From Pseudomonadota bacterium (GTDB lineage: Bacteria > Desulfobacterota > SM23-61): DNA of 37,307 nt. This document shows positions 1-8,273 of the stretch, in pieces. The translations under genes were made by a program, and so were the position numbers. The notes under the pieces were generated by a model. It searched no databases. It saw only the letters and a program-made list of their open reading frames with translations, and was not told where the DNA came from. The stretch's first letter is position 1. Each line of letters starts with the position of its first letter. Location of the stretch: contig JAHJQK010000122.1 in NCBI GenBank assembly GCA_018819135.1, positions 1-37,307 on the forward strand, in the 5' to 3' direction.

Positions 1-84
1 TAGGCTCGCTTTTCCCTTTTTCAATAATTGAATGGCGCGTCGGCGCCGCTTTTCCAACTCTGCTTGGGTGCCATGGGGTCTCAT
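1..84 (-). CDS. N-terminus of an HTH-type (IS630-like) transposase, cut by the window edge
   Basis: Reading from an ATG at 84 toward the left edge gives 28 codons with no stop. The peptide starts MRPHGTQAELEKRRRRA and continues with a short basic helix, IQLLKKGKASL. This resembles the start of the homeodomain-like helix-turn-helix region of IS630-type transposases and related winged-helix proteins, where a basic first helix precedes the DNA-recognition helix. The rest lies outside the window, so the catalytic domain cannot be checked. It lies just beyond the complete IS element, which would make this end of the window a cluster of mobile elements. A non-transposase HTH protein is the alternative. 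Confidence 0.5.
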   Translation of the reverse strand, partial: MRPHGTQAELEKRRRRAIQLLKKGKASL

Positions 85-219
85 GTCCCCCATTATAGCT
101 GAAAAAGGAAAAATGTTCCATTACTTTTGCGAAACTCAATATTGCAGTTTGGACAAAGGATTGGTTGCAAGAGATAAGCATTTTCAAGCCCTGGAGGTAC
201 TATAGCATCGCAAGATCAT

Positions 220-231
220 GTATACACTGAA
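220..231 (+). repeat. Left terminal inverted repeat of the IS element
   Basis: Sequence gtatacactgaa, identical over 12 bases to the reverse complement of 2143-2154. Eleven of these bases recur at 1958-1968 beside the transposase start. Confidence 0.75.
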
Positions 232-245
232 GGTCGGTCCGGGCA

Positions 246-1952
246 TTATTGGTATTGGTGGGCGTGGCGATACACGTCAAGGATTCGGCACAACTTATCT
301 TGAAGGGGTGTCCGTTCAGATAAAACATACTCAGCACGAAGACGGCCACGGCCTGAGTCTGTACCAGGCGTGTGGAGGTTGACAATTTCAGTGATCGCGG
401 AAAGTTGCTCGTAGAGGGTGGGGATGGTGAGAGGGATACCGGCGTGGGCAACTTTTCTTTGAAGCAAGGAACTGAGCATAAGGGCGAGGATGCAGTAGAA
501 GGCATGGACCCGTAGTTTCTGATCGGTCCAATGAAAGGCCGGAGAGAAGCTGACCCAGTGAGGGTCTTTCATTTGTTTGAACGCCTTCTCGATGTGGGAT
601 TGGGCTCGGCTGCCCCAAATGATCTCCTCTGTGGTCCAGTTGTGGTTATCGGTACAGAGGATGCGTTTGCCGAGACGGGTGCGTTTGAGATTTTCAAAAG
701 CGACGGAATCGATCCAGAAGGTAAAGTCGAGCCGCCCGCCCGAGCCCCGGATTTCCGTTTTAAGGATCTCAGCGACGTATTGGCCCGAGGTAATGGCATC
801 AAGCCGTTTTTTGAGGGACTCTCTGCTATAGCCTTTGCCCCTGGCCTTGGGTTGTTGGTTCTGAAGAAGCTTTTGACGGAGTTCTCGAAGAGCGGCCCGT
901 TTTTTCCGTAAGGCGACTTTAATACCGGCCATCTGGCCGACCAGGAGCTTTTCGCTGCGGGTGATGACGATGGTGCGAGGTTGGCCCCAAATCTCTTTGG
1001 TGGTTCTGGAAGCGTGGATCCCTTTGAGCCGGGGCTCGGCAAAGGAACGAAACTTGCGCAGGGGCACCTGGAGTAAGTCCTTATGATGGGTGAGGGTCAA
1101 TGAGGTAATGAAGTGGTAGCCACTTTGGTCAACTTTAAACATGTTATTCTCTGAAGTGTTTCCACCATCAAAGATCAGGGTAATGTGCTCACAGTCTTTG
1201 GCGAATTGGCGATAACGGTTGACCAGGTTTTCGGTAACGCTTCCAAACATGGAGGCATCGTTCTGGTTGCCAGGGTAGAGATGGGAAAACAGAGGCACAT
1301 GGAAATCGGTGCTGACCAAAAGGGCGAGGCCGAGGATACGAAGGTCCATGCGTTTGCTTTTGGCGTGGCCCCGTTGGGCCAGTTCGGATTCAGTCTGAGT
1401 GTCGATAAAGGTTTCGAAGTTGGTCGCATCAAACAGCAGGGTCCGCAGATCGACCCTGAAGTGCTCGATCAATCGTTGGACAAAGCTCTCTTCGATCCTG
1501 GCGATGGTTGGGGCATCCAGGTAAGACATGTGGTCCCAAAAGCGCTGGCTGGCCAAAAGGCCCTTGGAGGCAGGTAAGAGGCGATGGAGGACCGTTTCTC
1601 GATACCATCCGTAGAAGGAAGCCTTACTGGTGGCCCCTACGCAGCGGTTGAGCGCTGCAAGGAGCATATACTGGCCACAGCAGAGTCCTTGCTCCCGTTT
1701 TGGCATATGCCGATCGATAGTGAGGACAACTTCCAGTTCTTCAGCGATATTCCACAAGGCAGCCAGAGCACCGAATTGGAAAACCTTTGCCTTCAGCGGT
1801 TTTGTGGGCTCTTGCTGCAAGCGGCGCAGTAGCGCCTCTGGGGTACCCAGGTGCATGAGGACAACCGGTCGAGGTTTCCCGTTGATTCGCCTGGATTCGA
1901 CGATCTGCCAGTAGGTATGACCACGGGAGACTTTCTTCTGGATGGTGGCCAT
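246..1952 (-). CDS. IS1634-family DDE transposase
   Basis: Encodes 568 aa from the ATG at 1952 (MATIQKKVSRG, a typical family start); an in-frame TTG lies 36 bases further upstream. The protein would cut and paste the surrounding element. Visible catalytic elements are the first Asp in a LLFDATNFETF block (about residue 175), the second Asp in TLIFDGGNTSE (about 261) and a Glu in SHIEKAFKQMKD (about 454). The insertion of roughly 190 residues between the second Asp and the Glu is expected of IS4/IS1634-type enzymes, which carry a beta-rich insertion there. The N-terminal YWQIVESRRINGKPR segment is also typical. The frame is uninterrupted, so the element may still be active. Confidence 0.9.
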   Translation of the reverse strand: MATIQKKVSRGHTYWQIVESRRINGKPRPVVLMHLGTPEALLRRLQQEPTKPLKAKVFQFGALAALWNIAEELEVVLTIDRHMPKREQGLCCGQYMLLAALNRCVGATSKASFYGWYRETVLHRLLPASKGLLASQRFWDHMSYLDAPTIARIEESFVQRLIEHFRVDLRTLLFDATNFETFIDTQTESELAQRGHAKSKRMDLRILGLALLVSTDFHVPLFSHLYPGNQNDASMFGSVTENLVNRYRQFAKDCEHITLIFDGGNTSENNMFKVDQSGYHFITSLTLTHHKDLLQVPLRKFRSFAEPRLKGIHASRTTKEIWGQPRTIVITRSEKLLVGQMAGIKVALRKKRAALRELRQKLLQNQQPKARGKGYSRESLKKRLDAITSGQYVAEILKTEIRGSGGRLDFTFWIDSVAFENLKRTRLGKRILCTDNHNWTTEEIIWGSRAQSHIEKAFKQMKDPHWVSFSPAFHWTDQKLRVHAFYCILALMLSSLLQRKVAHAGIPLTIPTLYEQLSAITEIVNLHTPGTDSGRGRLRAEYVLSERTPLQDKLCRILDVYRHAHQYQ

Positions 1953-1961
1953 GCTGATCAG

Positions 1962-1988
1962 TGTATACAACTGATCACCATTTGTCAA
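1962..1988 (-). promoter_or_regulatory. Possible transposase promoter overlapping an operator-like palindrome
   Basis: On the minus strand TTGACA (1988-1983) is followed after 15 bases by TATACA (1967-1962). This would place transcription start almost at the ATG at 1952, giving a near-leaderless message. The -10 region lies inside a near-palindrome at 1956-1978 that contains an 11-base copy of the terminal repeat. The spacer is shorter than the usual 17 bases, so the promoter is tentative. Confidence 0.35.
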
Positions 1989-2142
1989 GAAAAATCTTTC
2001 CGTCGGTCATTGTCACTCCGATGTGGAAAAGTGAAGCATAGTTCAGAAGCATGGACTGCTATATTAAACAATGTAAGCGTGAAGTTCTCAAACCAAAAGC
2101 GGATCTCCCGTTTCGAGAAGTAAGGTGCCATGGTGATATTAA

Positions 2143-2154
2143 TTCAGTGTATAC
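2143..2154 (-). repeat. Right terminal inverted repeat of the IS element
   Basis: Sequence ttcagtgtatac on the plus strand, the perfect reverse complement of the left repeat at 220-231. It ends one base from the TGA stop of the neighbouring CARF gene. Confidence 0.75.
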
Positions 2155-2155
2155 T

Positions 2156-3130
2156 TCAAAAGCTTGGCTTGATACCGTGCAAATCATCTCTATCAGCACT
2201 GATTAACGATTTTGCTAAAGATCTATGAGGAATAAGTAGGAAACTCACGCTAGCATTCAGAAGAATCTGAAACAATTCGGATTTATTAATCCGTTCCAAT
2301 ACCTCTTTGCCGTAATCCGAAATGCGGTTACGGTGGGTGTGTCTCTCATCCGACAATTTTTCTCGAACCACCTCTCGCCCATCCATTTTGTTCAGGAAAT
2401 AGTCTCGAAATCGTTCAAGTCTTTCTTTGCCGATACCAAATCGATCAGGCTGCTCTTGCGCAAGAATACTAAGAAGGTCTTTATCCTCAAGCCATTCGTC
2501 ACAATCCGAAACCACCCTCACTATGCGATAGTAATCTTCATCGAAAACAGTCTTAACAAACGGCACCTCGCGCCAGTCAAAAATGCCAGAGCGAGAACTC
2601 GGTGGGCGGAGATATTTTCCATACCTATGGAGATTAGATAGAAAAGTGTAATAGAGCCGGGCGATAAGCCCACTGAGCAGAGCGACCTGGAGCAAGGCGG
2701 CGTTGACGATATTAGGACCACCTGTCAAGTTTGCCCAGAGGTGCTTACCCGTGCCGATGCTGAATTTAAGAACCACCTTTGCGATTTTATCGAAGCAATC
2801 ATCATAGTCATTAGAAACTACCGGACAGCAATAGAGAGCAACTCGTCCCCCGAATTCCTCTTCCACGAAATCGCGGATGATATCGAGCACTGCTGCACCA
2901 CGCCTCCAGGCGCGCCTTTTATTCTCCTGCCCGTAGTCGTTCAAGACGCACTCTTCTGGCGCCCCTTCTTCCCCGGTACGCACTTGCCATGATGGGAAGA
3001 GAACGACCCCTTCCACGGTTGCGCCAAGCACCTTGATTTCAGGCTTATCCTCGTTATGCTTAAGATATGCCAGTGCCGATGTGACTGCCCCAGGCGAAAT
3101 TCCAACGGGAGCAAGGTGATAGACGCCCAT
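2156..3130 (-). CDS. CARF-domain CRISPR accessory protein with C-terminal winged-helix-like region
   Basis: Encodes 324 aa from the ATG at 3130, which overlaps the csm5 stop by one base (TGATG). The reading frame is open further upstream, but that part lies inside csm5. The N-terminus (MGVYHLAPVGISPGAVTSAL) and the block WANLTGGPNIVNAALL near residues 131-145 match the nucleotide-binding loops of CARF (Rossmann-like) proteins that sense cyclic oligoadenylate made by Cas10. After about residue 230 the sequence looks like a winged helix, ending in RISDYGKEVLERI near 268-280. No HEPN R-x4-H motif and no nuclease signature were seen, so a ligand-responsive regulator (Csa3-like) is more likely than a Csm6-type RNase. 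The stop abuts the IS element, so the original C-terminus may have been altered. Confidence 0.7.
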   Translation of the reverse strand: MGVYHLAPVGISPGAVTSALAYLKHNEDKPEIKVLGATVEGVVLFPSWQVRTGEEGAPEECVLNDYGQENKRRAWRRGAAVLDIIRDFVEEEFGGRVALYCCPVVSNDYDDCFDKIAKVVLKFSIGTGKHLWANLTGGPNIVNAALLQVALLSGLIARLYYTFLSNLHRYGKYLRPPSSRSGIFDWREVPFVKTVFDEDYYRIVRVVSDCDEWLEDKDLLSILAQEQPDRFGIGKERLERFRDYFLNKMDGREVVREKLSDERHTHRNRISDYGKEVLERINKSELFQILLNASVSFLLIPHRSLAKSLISADRDDLHGIKPSF

Positions 3131-4383
3131 CAGTCCATCACCTCCTCCAAACTGACTTTTACCCAACCCAGAGGCTCTTGGGGCTGTCCGTTCTCGAAGA
3201 CGACTTTCCGCGATTTGGGCGAGTCGTCTTTGGTAAGCAGGATGCTGCCCCAAGCTGGTCTACCCTTCATGGGTAAATGTGGTCGTCCCACGTTCAGGCG
3301 CAAGGTCCGGCGGACGTCGTCGAAGAGCTTATCATCGAACTGGTCGGTGATGGTCTTGGTATCCCAGCCACTCCCCCAAGCGAGGTGCAGAAGGCACTGA
3401 TTCCCCGTCTTCTCGGCTTGTTGCAGTTGCTCTTTTAGCGCTTCATACCACTGCGCCATTCGTCGTTTGCCGTCCAACGGGTGCCTCTTAAAGAAATCTA
3501 TCTCCTGCTGAATGTGATCTTGCGCAGCCCGGTTACACTCAGCTAGCCATACCTTAATGAACTCCTTCTTTCCTCTAAAGCCGAGTTCGTTAGCAGGCTG
3601 CGTGTCACTCAGGAGGTAATGGTTGATAGTGAAATGGGAAACGACCTGAACACCCTTAGGAATTACCTCAGGAGTTACGGGGCGCATGTCGCGGTCATCC
3701 CTACGTGGGTCCCGCGCTGGATGCAAGTCGCCATTTGAGCTCAAAGACAGGACACGCACCTCTACGATGCGCAGTTCTGTTGGTTCGCGTGAAGAACTGT
3801 CGCTGAATTGCAGGCAACGCATGAAGTCGTGATGTTCATCTTTGCCAAAGAAAGTTCTCTCAACATCGCTGCCAATTCTCTTCCGCCAACGCGAAAGATT
3901 GGGATTCTTTTGGTGCCGGATTTCATTGAGGTCATCATTTGCTACCCTTCCTGCTGCACTGAGAACAGCATTGTCCGCCTTGATTCGGCTGCGGAAAAGG
4001 GCGCTGCGAACCGCGCCCTTTAGCGAAGAGCCGGGGAGGTAAGGCTTGCCTTCTGCAGTCTTTATGAATATAGGGATTCGGCGGGCTACTTCCGCCGTCG
4101 CCATTACATGATAGTCGGTGATGTTTTCAAGCGGGATGCGTTGTTCTTGAAGGAAGTCAGTCAAGGTTTGCCGCTCATCTTCACAAAAGCCAAGAAAGGC
4201 GCTCTCCATTTGTGGAGAACGCTGCGCCAGCGCAAGGACTCTCCCCGGCTTTGCCACAAAAATTTGCTGCCTATGTCGTGCATATTCCTTGGATCCCAAT
4301 TGGACCCCTGTCCCGATGTGCAGAGCACTTAGTGTCTCGATTCGTAGCCGCTTTTCGACAACGATAGTTTCTTGTCTGCTCAT
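3130..4383 (-). CDS. csm5: Type III-A CRISPR RAMP protein Csm5
   Basis: Encodes 417 aa. Csm5 caps the 3' end of the crRNA in the Csm complex and has been linked to crRNA maturation. The sequence shows the RAMP hallmarks: an N-terminal LSALHIGTGVQLG strand-turn, the conserved PYLPGSSLKGAVRSAL loop near residues 114-128, and a late glycine-rich WGSGWDTKTI segment near 335-345 that is characteristic of Csm5. The length fits the family (about 350-450). The start overlaps the csm4 stop as ATGA and the stop overlaps the next ATG as TGATG, so translation is probably coupled across three genes. Confidence 0.9.
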   Translation of the reverse strand: MSRQETIVVEKRLRIETLSALHIGTGVQLGSKEYARHRQQIFVAKPGRVLALAQRSPQMESAFLGFCEDERQTLTDFLQEQRIPLENITDYHVMATAEVARRIPIFIKTAEGKPYLPGSSLKGAVRSALFRSRIKADNAVLSAAGRVANDDLNEIRHQKNPNLSRWRKRIGSDVERTFFGKDEHHDFMRCLQFSDSSSREPTELRIVEVRVLSLSSNGDLHPARDPRRDDRDMRPVTPEVIPKGVQVVSHFTINHYLLSDTQPANELGFRGKKEFIKVWLAECNRAAQDHIQQEIDFFKRHPLDGKRRMAQWYEALKEQLQQAEKTGNQCLLHLAWGSGWDTKTITDQFDDKLFDDVRRTLRLNVGRPHLPMKGRPAWGSILLTKDDSPKSRKVVFENGQPQEPLGWVKVSLEEVMD

Positions 4384-5513
4384 ATCGCACCTTTCATCTT
4401 GGCAAACACTGGAATGGCCAGCCCGCTGTGATAAGCCTCGAAGCCCCCTGCGTCGGCACTGCGACCAACATGGACGATTTGGCCGTAAACCTGCTTTTTT
4501 TTGCGGTAGGGAAAGAAGGAACCCGGCTCAAAGACACGCAGCAGGCGCTTGTAAGTATGGTGCCCAACTCCTGCCAGCTTCGCTTCATGCTTGGGACGAA
4601 TTGTGGCCAAAGCATAAGCGAGCGGCTGCCGGCTGAAATCGCACTCGCCATCGCCGGGGATGTAACGGGAGAGGTTTATGAAACAATCGGGCACATCAGC
4701 AGTGGGCAGAGAGTGCTGATGAATCTCATTGAGTGGGATGTCAAAATGCCCCTTGCCTGCGCTGCGGTCGCCGCCGATGCCCGTGTCGGCGAGGTAGCGC
4801 AGCAAGGGCTTGATGAAGTTCAGGTCTTCAGCGCGGATTGCGAACCACAGCCCTGCTCGCTGGCGGTGGAGGAACTTTTCGTGCATGAAGAAAAGTCGTC
4901 CCTCTACCGTCGCCAACGCGACGCGCTCAATTTCATTGTGCTGTATGTCACCTTCGGCTTCGAAGGCATCCAGTTCCTCTGCCTCCACACTCTTTCTCTC
5001 TCCATGAGTGATAAGTGCCCTGCCCCAGCTAACGATGTCATCATCCGCTGAACCACGCTGCACCAGCCGCTCGCAGAGGCGGCGCGTGTTTGTCTCTCCA
5101 CGCACAATTTGGGTGAAGAGGTCCTCGGAGACATAGGCAGCGCTTTTCACCCGCTTCGCCTTCTCAACGACCGTAACGGTCGCTCCTTGAAATGGGTATC
5201 GGGCGCTGTGCCGCTGCTTCTCGCATTTAGCAAGGGGTGTAATCTGCTCGCTGGTCAATTCGGGGATAAGCGGCTTGGGGTAGAGGCGGACTTTCACGCG
5301 GCCATAATAAAGAAACGGAAAAGCAGAACTTACTGCGAAAAGAGATAGGGTATCGGCTTGGCTCCCCGTTGTGAATTGCTTCAACATTCCCTCCAGCTCT
5401 TCCACCCCCCTCAATGCCCTCATCGCCCAGCAAAGCGCGCCAAAGAGCGTATCCGACCCGATGGAACTGGCGAAGGACGTTTTAGGTCTTAGATAGACTG
5501 AATACGTGGGCAT
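4380..5513 (-). CDS. csm4: Type III-A CRISPR RAMP protein Csm4
   Basis: Encodes 377 aa. Csm4 binds the 5' handle of the crRNA and contacts Cas10 at the base of the complex. The N-terminal RAMP strand (YSVYLRPKTSFASSIGSDTLFGALCWA) is typical of Csm4, as is the GIGGDRSAGKGHFDI glycine-rich loop near residues 244-258. The ATG at 5513 is preceded by GGAGG nine bases upstream. A longer in-frame start at 5555 would overlap csm3 and lacks such a site. The last bases overlap the csm5 start as ATGA. Confidence 0.9.
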   Translation of the reverse strand: MPTYSVYLRPKTSFASSIGSDTLFGALCWAMRALRGVEELEGMLKQFTTGSQADTLSLFAVSSAFPFLYYGRVKVRLYPKPLIPELTSEQITPLAKCEKQRHSARYPFQGATVTVVEKAKRVKSAAYVSEDLFTQIVRGETNTRRLCERLVQRGSADDDIVSWGRALITHGERKSVEAEELDAFEAEGDIQHNEIERVALATVEGRLFFMHEKFLHRQRAGLWFAIRAEDLNFIKPLLRYLADTGIGGDRSAGKGHFDIPLNEIHQHSLPTADVPDCFINLSRYIPGDGECDFSRQPLAYALATIRPKHEAKLAGVGHHTYKRLLRVFEPGSFFPYRKKKQVYGQIVHVGRSADAGGFEAYHSGLAIPVFAKMKGAI

Positions 5514-5544
5514 AATTCTGTTTCCTCCCTTTCGAACGGCGGGA

Positions 5545-6363
5545 TTACCAGTCAATTTTGTCGAACTGTTTGATAATTTCCTTTACCGTCGCCGGAAGGT
5601 CCTTGACCTCCTTGATACCATCCCCGCTGCGGTAGTAATCCACCGGGCGGAACTCTACCTTAAGGTCGGCGAACTTGACCTTTCCGTGCCCACGTGAACC
5701 CGAACCCCCTAAGGCGCTGTTCTCCAGCAGGTGCATGGCGCTGAAGAGGCTTTTGAGCAGGTTCTTGTCCTCGGCGCGATAGGCGTCGAAAATCATTTCT
5801 ACACTGAATGCTGCTCCTGTCGGCACCCGTTCCATTGGACGTGGGTTCGCCTCAGAGGTTACACGATCAAGGGCGTTTTCGGTTTTGATTTCCGTGTAGA
5901 GGTCTTCGCCCAGTAGTTGGGAAAGTTCCTCGCGGTTGTAGAACCGCTTGGGGTTGCGTGTGTCCTGCTCGTTGGTTAGGAAGGCATCCCGAATAGTTAG
6001 GCGGGTTGGTCCGGCTTCTTGACGGGTCGCAGGTTTGTCCGATGCCACGCCGAAAATCTGGCAAGCTTCGCACTTGCCACAACTGCACGGCTTGAATTCG
6101 GTTTTATCGCGTCGTGTCTCCTCGGTAAAATGGTGTGGCTTACCGGTATGGGCATTCGGTCCCAAACTCCACTCCAGGAGATGTCGGAGTTTTCCCTTAA
6201 GCGAAGAACCGGGGATGTAAGGCTGGTCGGTTAGGGGGTCCTTGATGACCGGGTTGTCAACCCCTCCTATCTCAAACCCCTCCGTCATACCACCGATATG
6301 CAAGCCTGTCTCGCAGATGAGTTTGCTTTTGATGAGGTATTTGCCTTTGAACTCTAAATTCAT
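5545..6363 (-). CDS. csm3: Type III-A CRISPR backbone RNase Csm3
   Basis: Encodes 272 aa. Csm3 forms the backbone filament and cuts target RNA at 6-nt intervals. Asp36 in IGGVDNPVIKDP aligns with the catalytic Asp33 of the Streptococcus thermophilus protein, so cleavage should be intact. Other RAMP features are ETGLHIGG (18-25), PGSSLKG (51-57) and a C-terminal GGSGSRGHGKV loop. Cys93, Cys95, Cys98 and Cys101 (CSCGKCEAC) probably bind zinc. The start at 6363 overlaps the csm2 stop as ATGA and has a GGAG site upstream. A longer open frame to 6480 lies inside csm2 and is not used. Confidence 0.93.
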   Translation of the reverse strand: MNLEFKGKYLIKSKLICETGLHIGGMTEGFEIGGVDNPVIKDPLTDQPYIPGSSLKGKLRHLLEWSLGPNAHTGKPHHFTEETRRDKTEFKPCSCGKCEACQIFGVASDKPATRQEAGPTRLTIRDAFLTNEQDTRNPKRFYNREELSQLLGEDLYTEIKTENALDRVTSEANPRPMERVPTGAAFSVEMIFDAYRAEDKNLLKSLFSAMHLLENSALGGSGSRGHGKVKFADLKVEFRPVDYYRSGDGIKEVKDLPATVKEIIKQFDKIDW

Positions 6364-6800
6364 TGCTCCCGCCCTCCTTTGACCTTGTCGTGATATTTGT
6401 GGTAGGCTAGTAGTGCAGTAAGCAATTGCGCCAGACGGCGGAAATCGCCCAGGCTCTGTAACTTCTGCTCGCTTAGACACTGCCGCATAAGCTCGTAGAA
6501 CTTCTGCGGGATGAGGTCGCGACCCCGAGCATAGGCCAGCTCCGGAACCAGAAGCCTGACTTCAACCTTGTCCTGTGGGTCAAACCGCTTACTGTCGTCT
6601 TCCCCTTTGAATCGCCGCTCGATTGCTTTTATGGCATGGAAGATTTTGCGGAGTTGCGTCGGTTTTAGACTCGTGCGAAACTCGGCCGCCAACTGGTCCG
6701 CTAACTTGTCTTGTTCAGCGAATTCTTCGACAGACAGCAAGGCGGTGAGTGTCCCCTGCTTTTTCAGTTCGTCCAATATGTTGTCTTTCGTCAATGCCAT
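6360..6800 (-). CDS. csm2: Type III-A CRISPR small subunit Csm2
   Basis: Encodes 146 aa, all predicted helix and rich in charged residues, as expected for the small subunit lining the target-RNA channel. The core TQLRKIFHAIKAIERRF and the later LVPELAYARGRD segment match the Csm2 family. Its presence between cas10 and csm3 fixes the subtype as III-A rather than III-B. GGAGG lies about nine bases before the ATG at 6800, and the gene begins five bases after the cas10 stop. Confidence 0.88.
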   Translation of the reverse strand: MALTKDNILDELKKQGTLTALLSVEEFAEQDKLADQLAAEFRTSLKPTQLRKIFHAIKAIERRFKGEDDSKRFDPQDKVEVRLLVPELAYARGRDLIPQKFYELMRQCLSEQKLQSLGDFRRLAQLLTALLAYHKYHDKVKGGREQ

Positions 6801-6804
6801 GGTC

Positions 6805-8217
6805 TCACTCCCTCCTTAACTTTAGACTGACATAACTTGTCGGGATGCGGATGTGCGGCATCAGCCGGGCTACATTGTCCTGCAAGTTCAGTTCTTTGTC
6901 TGCAATCACCTCCTTCGTTACCCGTCGCGCGAGCGCATAGTGGAACTTGGGCACCCACATGAGATTCTGTTCCTCTTCCTTTGGGAAATGCTGGTCACGC
7001 AGATGCATCAGGAAATAGATGAAGGAACGGGGCAGTTTCTCTTCGCCCACACGTGCTGCCAATTTCTTGCCAAAGTCCAGCAAGTGGTCGAAGCCTTTTT
7101 CATTCTCCCGCCAGCGCACCGTGTCTCCAAAGAGAGTGATGCGGTCTTTGCGGTTAAGATTGGGGCGGTCCTGTCGTTCCCCGACAGTCTTGGATTGCTC
7201 CAGATGCTCTTCTACCAACTTCGCGAAGCGCTGGATGGGGAAACGCGGCTTGACCAGCAGGATGCCCCCTGAAAGCGTGATGTTTTCGTTGTAGCAGGTG
7301 AAAGCGCGGAACTCCGCGTAGATTGTGCGGGCAAGGTCAACAATAGCATCCCAAGGACCAAGAATGAGCATGTCGTCTCCGCCCGAATAGACGATGTAAA
7401 ATAACCCTTCCACCTTGCCTTTCAGTGGGCTGTCATTGGTCTGTTCATTGTGCCACTTGACCGCTAACTGCTCACAGATGCGGTTTATCCACCCGCTGAA
7501 GAAGAGGTCGAAGGTGGTGCTCAGGGTTGCAATACGGGAAATGCTTTTGGGTTGAACTCCCAGCCCAAATATAGAACCGAGATAATCCACATCTGCCTTT
7601 ATAACCCCCAACAGCCGCGCCCCATTACTCATGGATGCCACTTCGTCAAAGTCTAAAACTTCCCCCTTCCTAATCGCCTCCTTGTTAGGCTTGACGGGGT
7701 CTATGTCCTTACATGCTCGTGGAGCTTCATTGGCCAGGAACTTGAAGCCACAGGCGAGCTTAGGAAAAGCGGTGTCCCCCAGAAATTCGGTATCGTTTAG
7801 CCGGTAGAGGATAATTCTTTCACTCCTTCCACAAGCTGCCTGCACCACCTCCTTGGCCTCATCTTTGTTCAGTAGTACCACAGTTACCTCGAAGAGGTGG
7901 CTCAAACAGTCAATCTCCACGGAATGGGGGGGAAACATAAAATCGCTTGCGATGCCGTAGATGTATGCCAAATACTCAGTCTCAGGCAGTTTGCCGCCCA
8001 CTTTCCGTTGAAGGCGACACTGCGCACACCCCTCTTCTAGCCATTGGGGGGATTCCACTTTTTCCTTTACAAAAGCCGGGGTCACTCGGCAGTGGTTGCA
8101 GACATCCAAGAGGGCCTTGACGCCGGCAAAAAAGTTGCTGCTGCCCAGTACCTCACTAAACTTCTTTTGTTTCTTCCGGGCTAGGTCGTCTTCAAGAGCC
8201 TCCAGCACCCGTTTCAA
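6805..8217 (-). CDS. Cas10 C-terminal half: zinc site, GGDD palm and helical domain
   Basis: This is the open frame downstream of the cas10 frameshift, listed separately because it could be translated from the TTG at 8217 or a nearby site, giving up to 470 aa. It has the CxxC pairs of the Cas10 zinc ribbon, the second palm domain with YSGGDDMLIL and the C-terminal helical domain that contacts Csm2. If expressed alone, it would separate cyclase activity from the HD nuclease. No good ribosome site is seen before the TTG, so independent translation is doubtful. Confidence 0.6.
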   Translation of the reverse strand: MKRVLEALEDDLARKKQKKFSEVLGSSNFFAGVKALLDVCNHCRVTPAFVKEKVESPQWLEEGCAQCRLQRKVGGKLPETEYLAYIYGIASDFMFPPHSVEIDCLSHLFEVTVVLLNKDEAKEVVQAACGRSERIILYRLNDTEFLGDTAFPKLACGFKFLANEAPRACKDIDPVKPNKEAIRKGEVLDFDEVASMSNGARLLGVIKADVDYLGSIFGLGVQPKSISRIATLSTTFDLFFSGWINRICEQLAVKWHNEQTNDSPLKGKVEGLFYIVYSGGDDMLILGPWDAIVDLARTIYAEFRAFTCYNENITLSGGILLVKPRFPIQRFAKLVEEHLEQSKTVGERQDRPNLNRKDRITLFGDTVRWRENEKGFDHLLDFGKKLAARVGEEKLPRSFIYFLMHLRDQHFPKEEEQNLMWVPKFHYALARRVTKEVIADKELNLQDNVARLMPHIRIPTSYVSLKLRRE

Positions 8218-8273
8218 ATCCGCAAAGTCAGCAGGAAAAATGTTAACAAAAGCAAGTTGGATCCCCAGTTCGC

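Larger units (their letters stand above)
220..2154 (-). mobile_element. IS1634-like insertion sequence
   Basis: The element is bounded by perfect 12-bp inverted repeats: gtatacactgaa at 220-231 and its reverse complement at 2143-2154. It encloses one transposase gene on the minus strand. No target-site duplication is obvious: the five bases outside the left repeat (atcat) do not match those outside the right repeat (ttcaa). This suggests either an old insertion with later rearrangement or termini that differ slightly from those given. The right end stops one base before the stop codon of the CARF gene of the CRISPR locus. Confidence 0.8.

Noticed and set aside
531-911. Plus-strand frames across the IS element
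   Set aside because: They overlap the transposase in antisense and have low-complexity or implausible composition; they are shadows.
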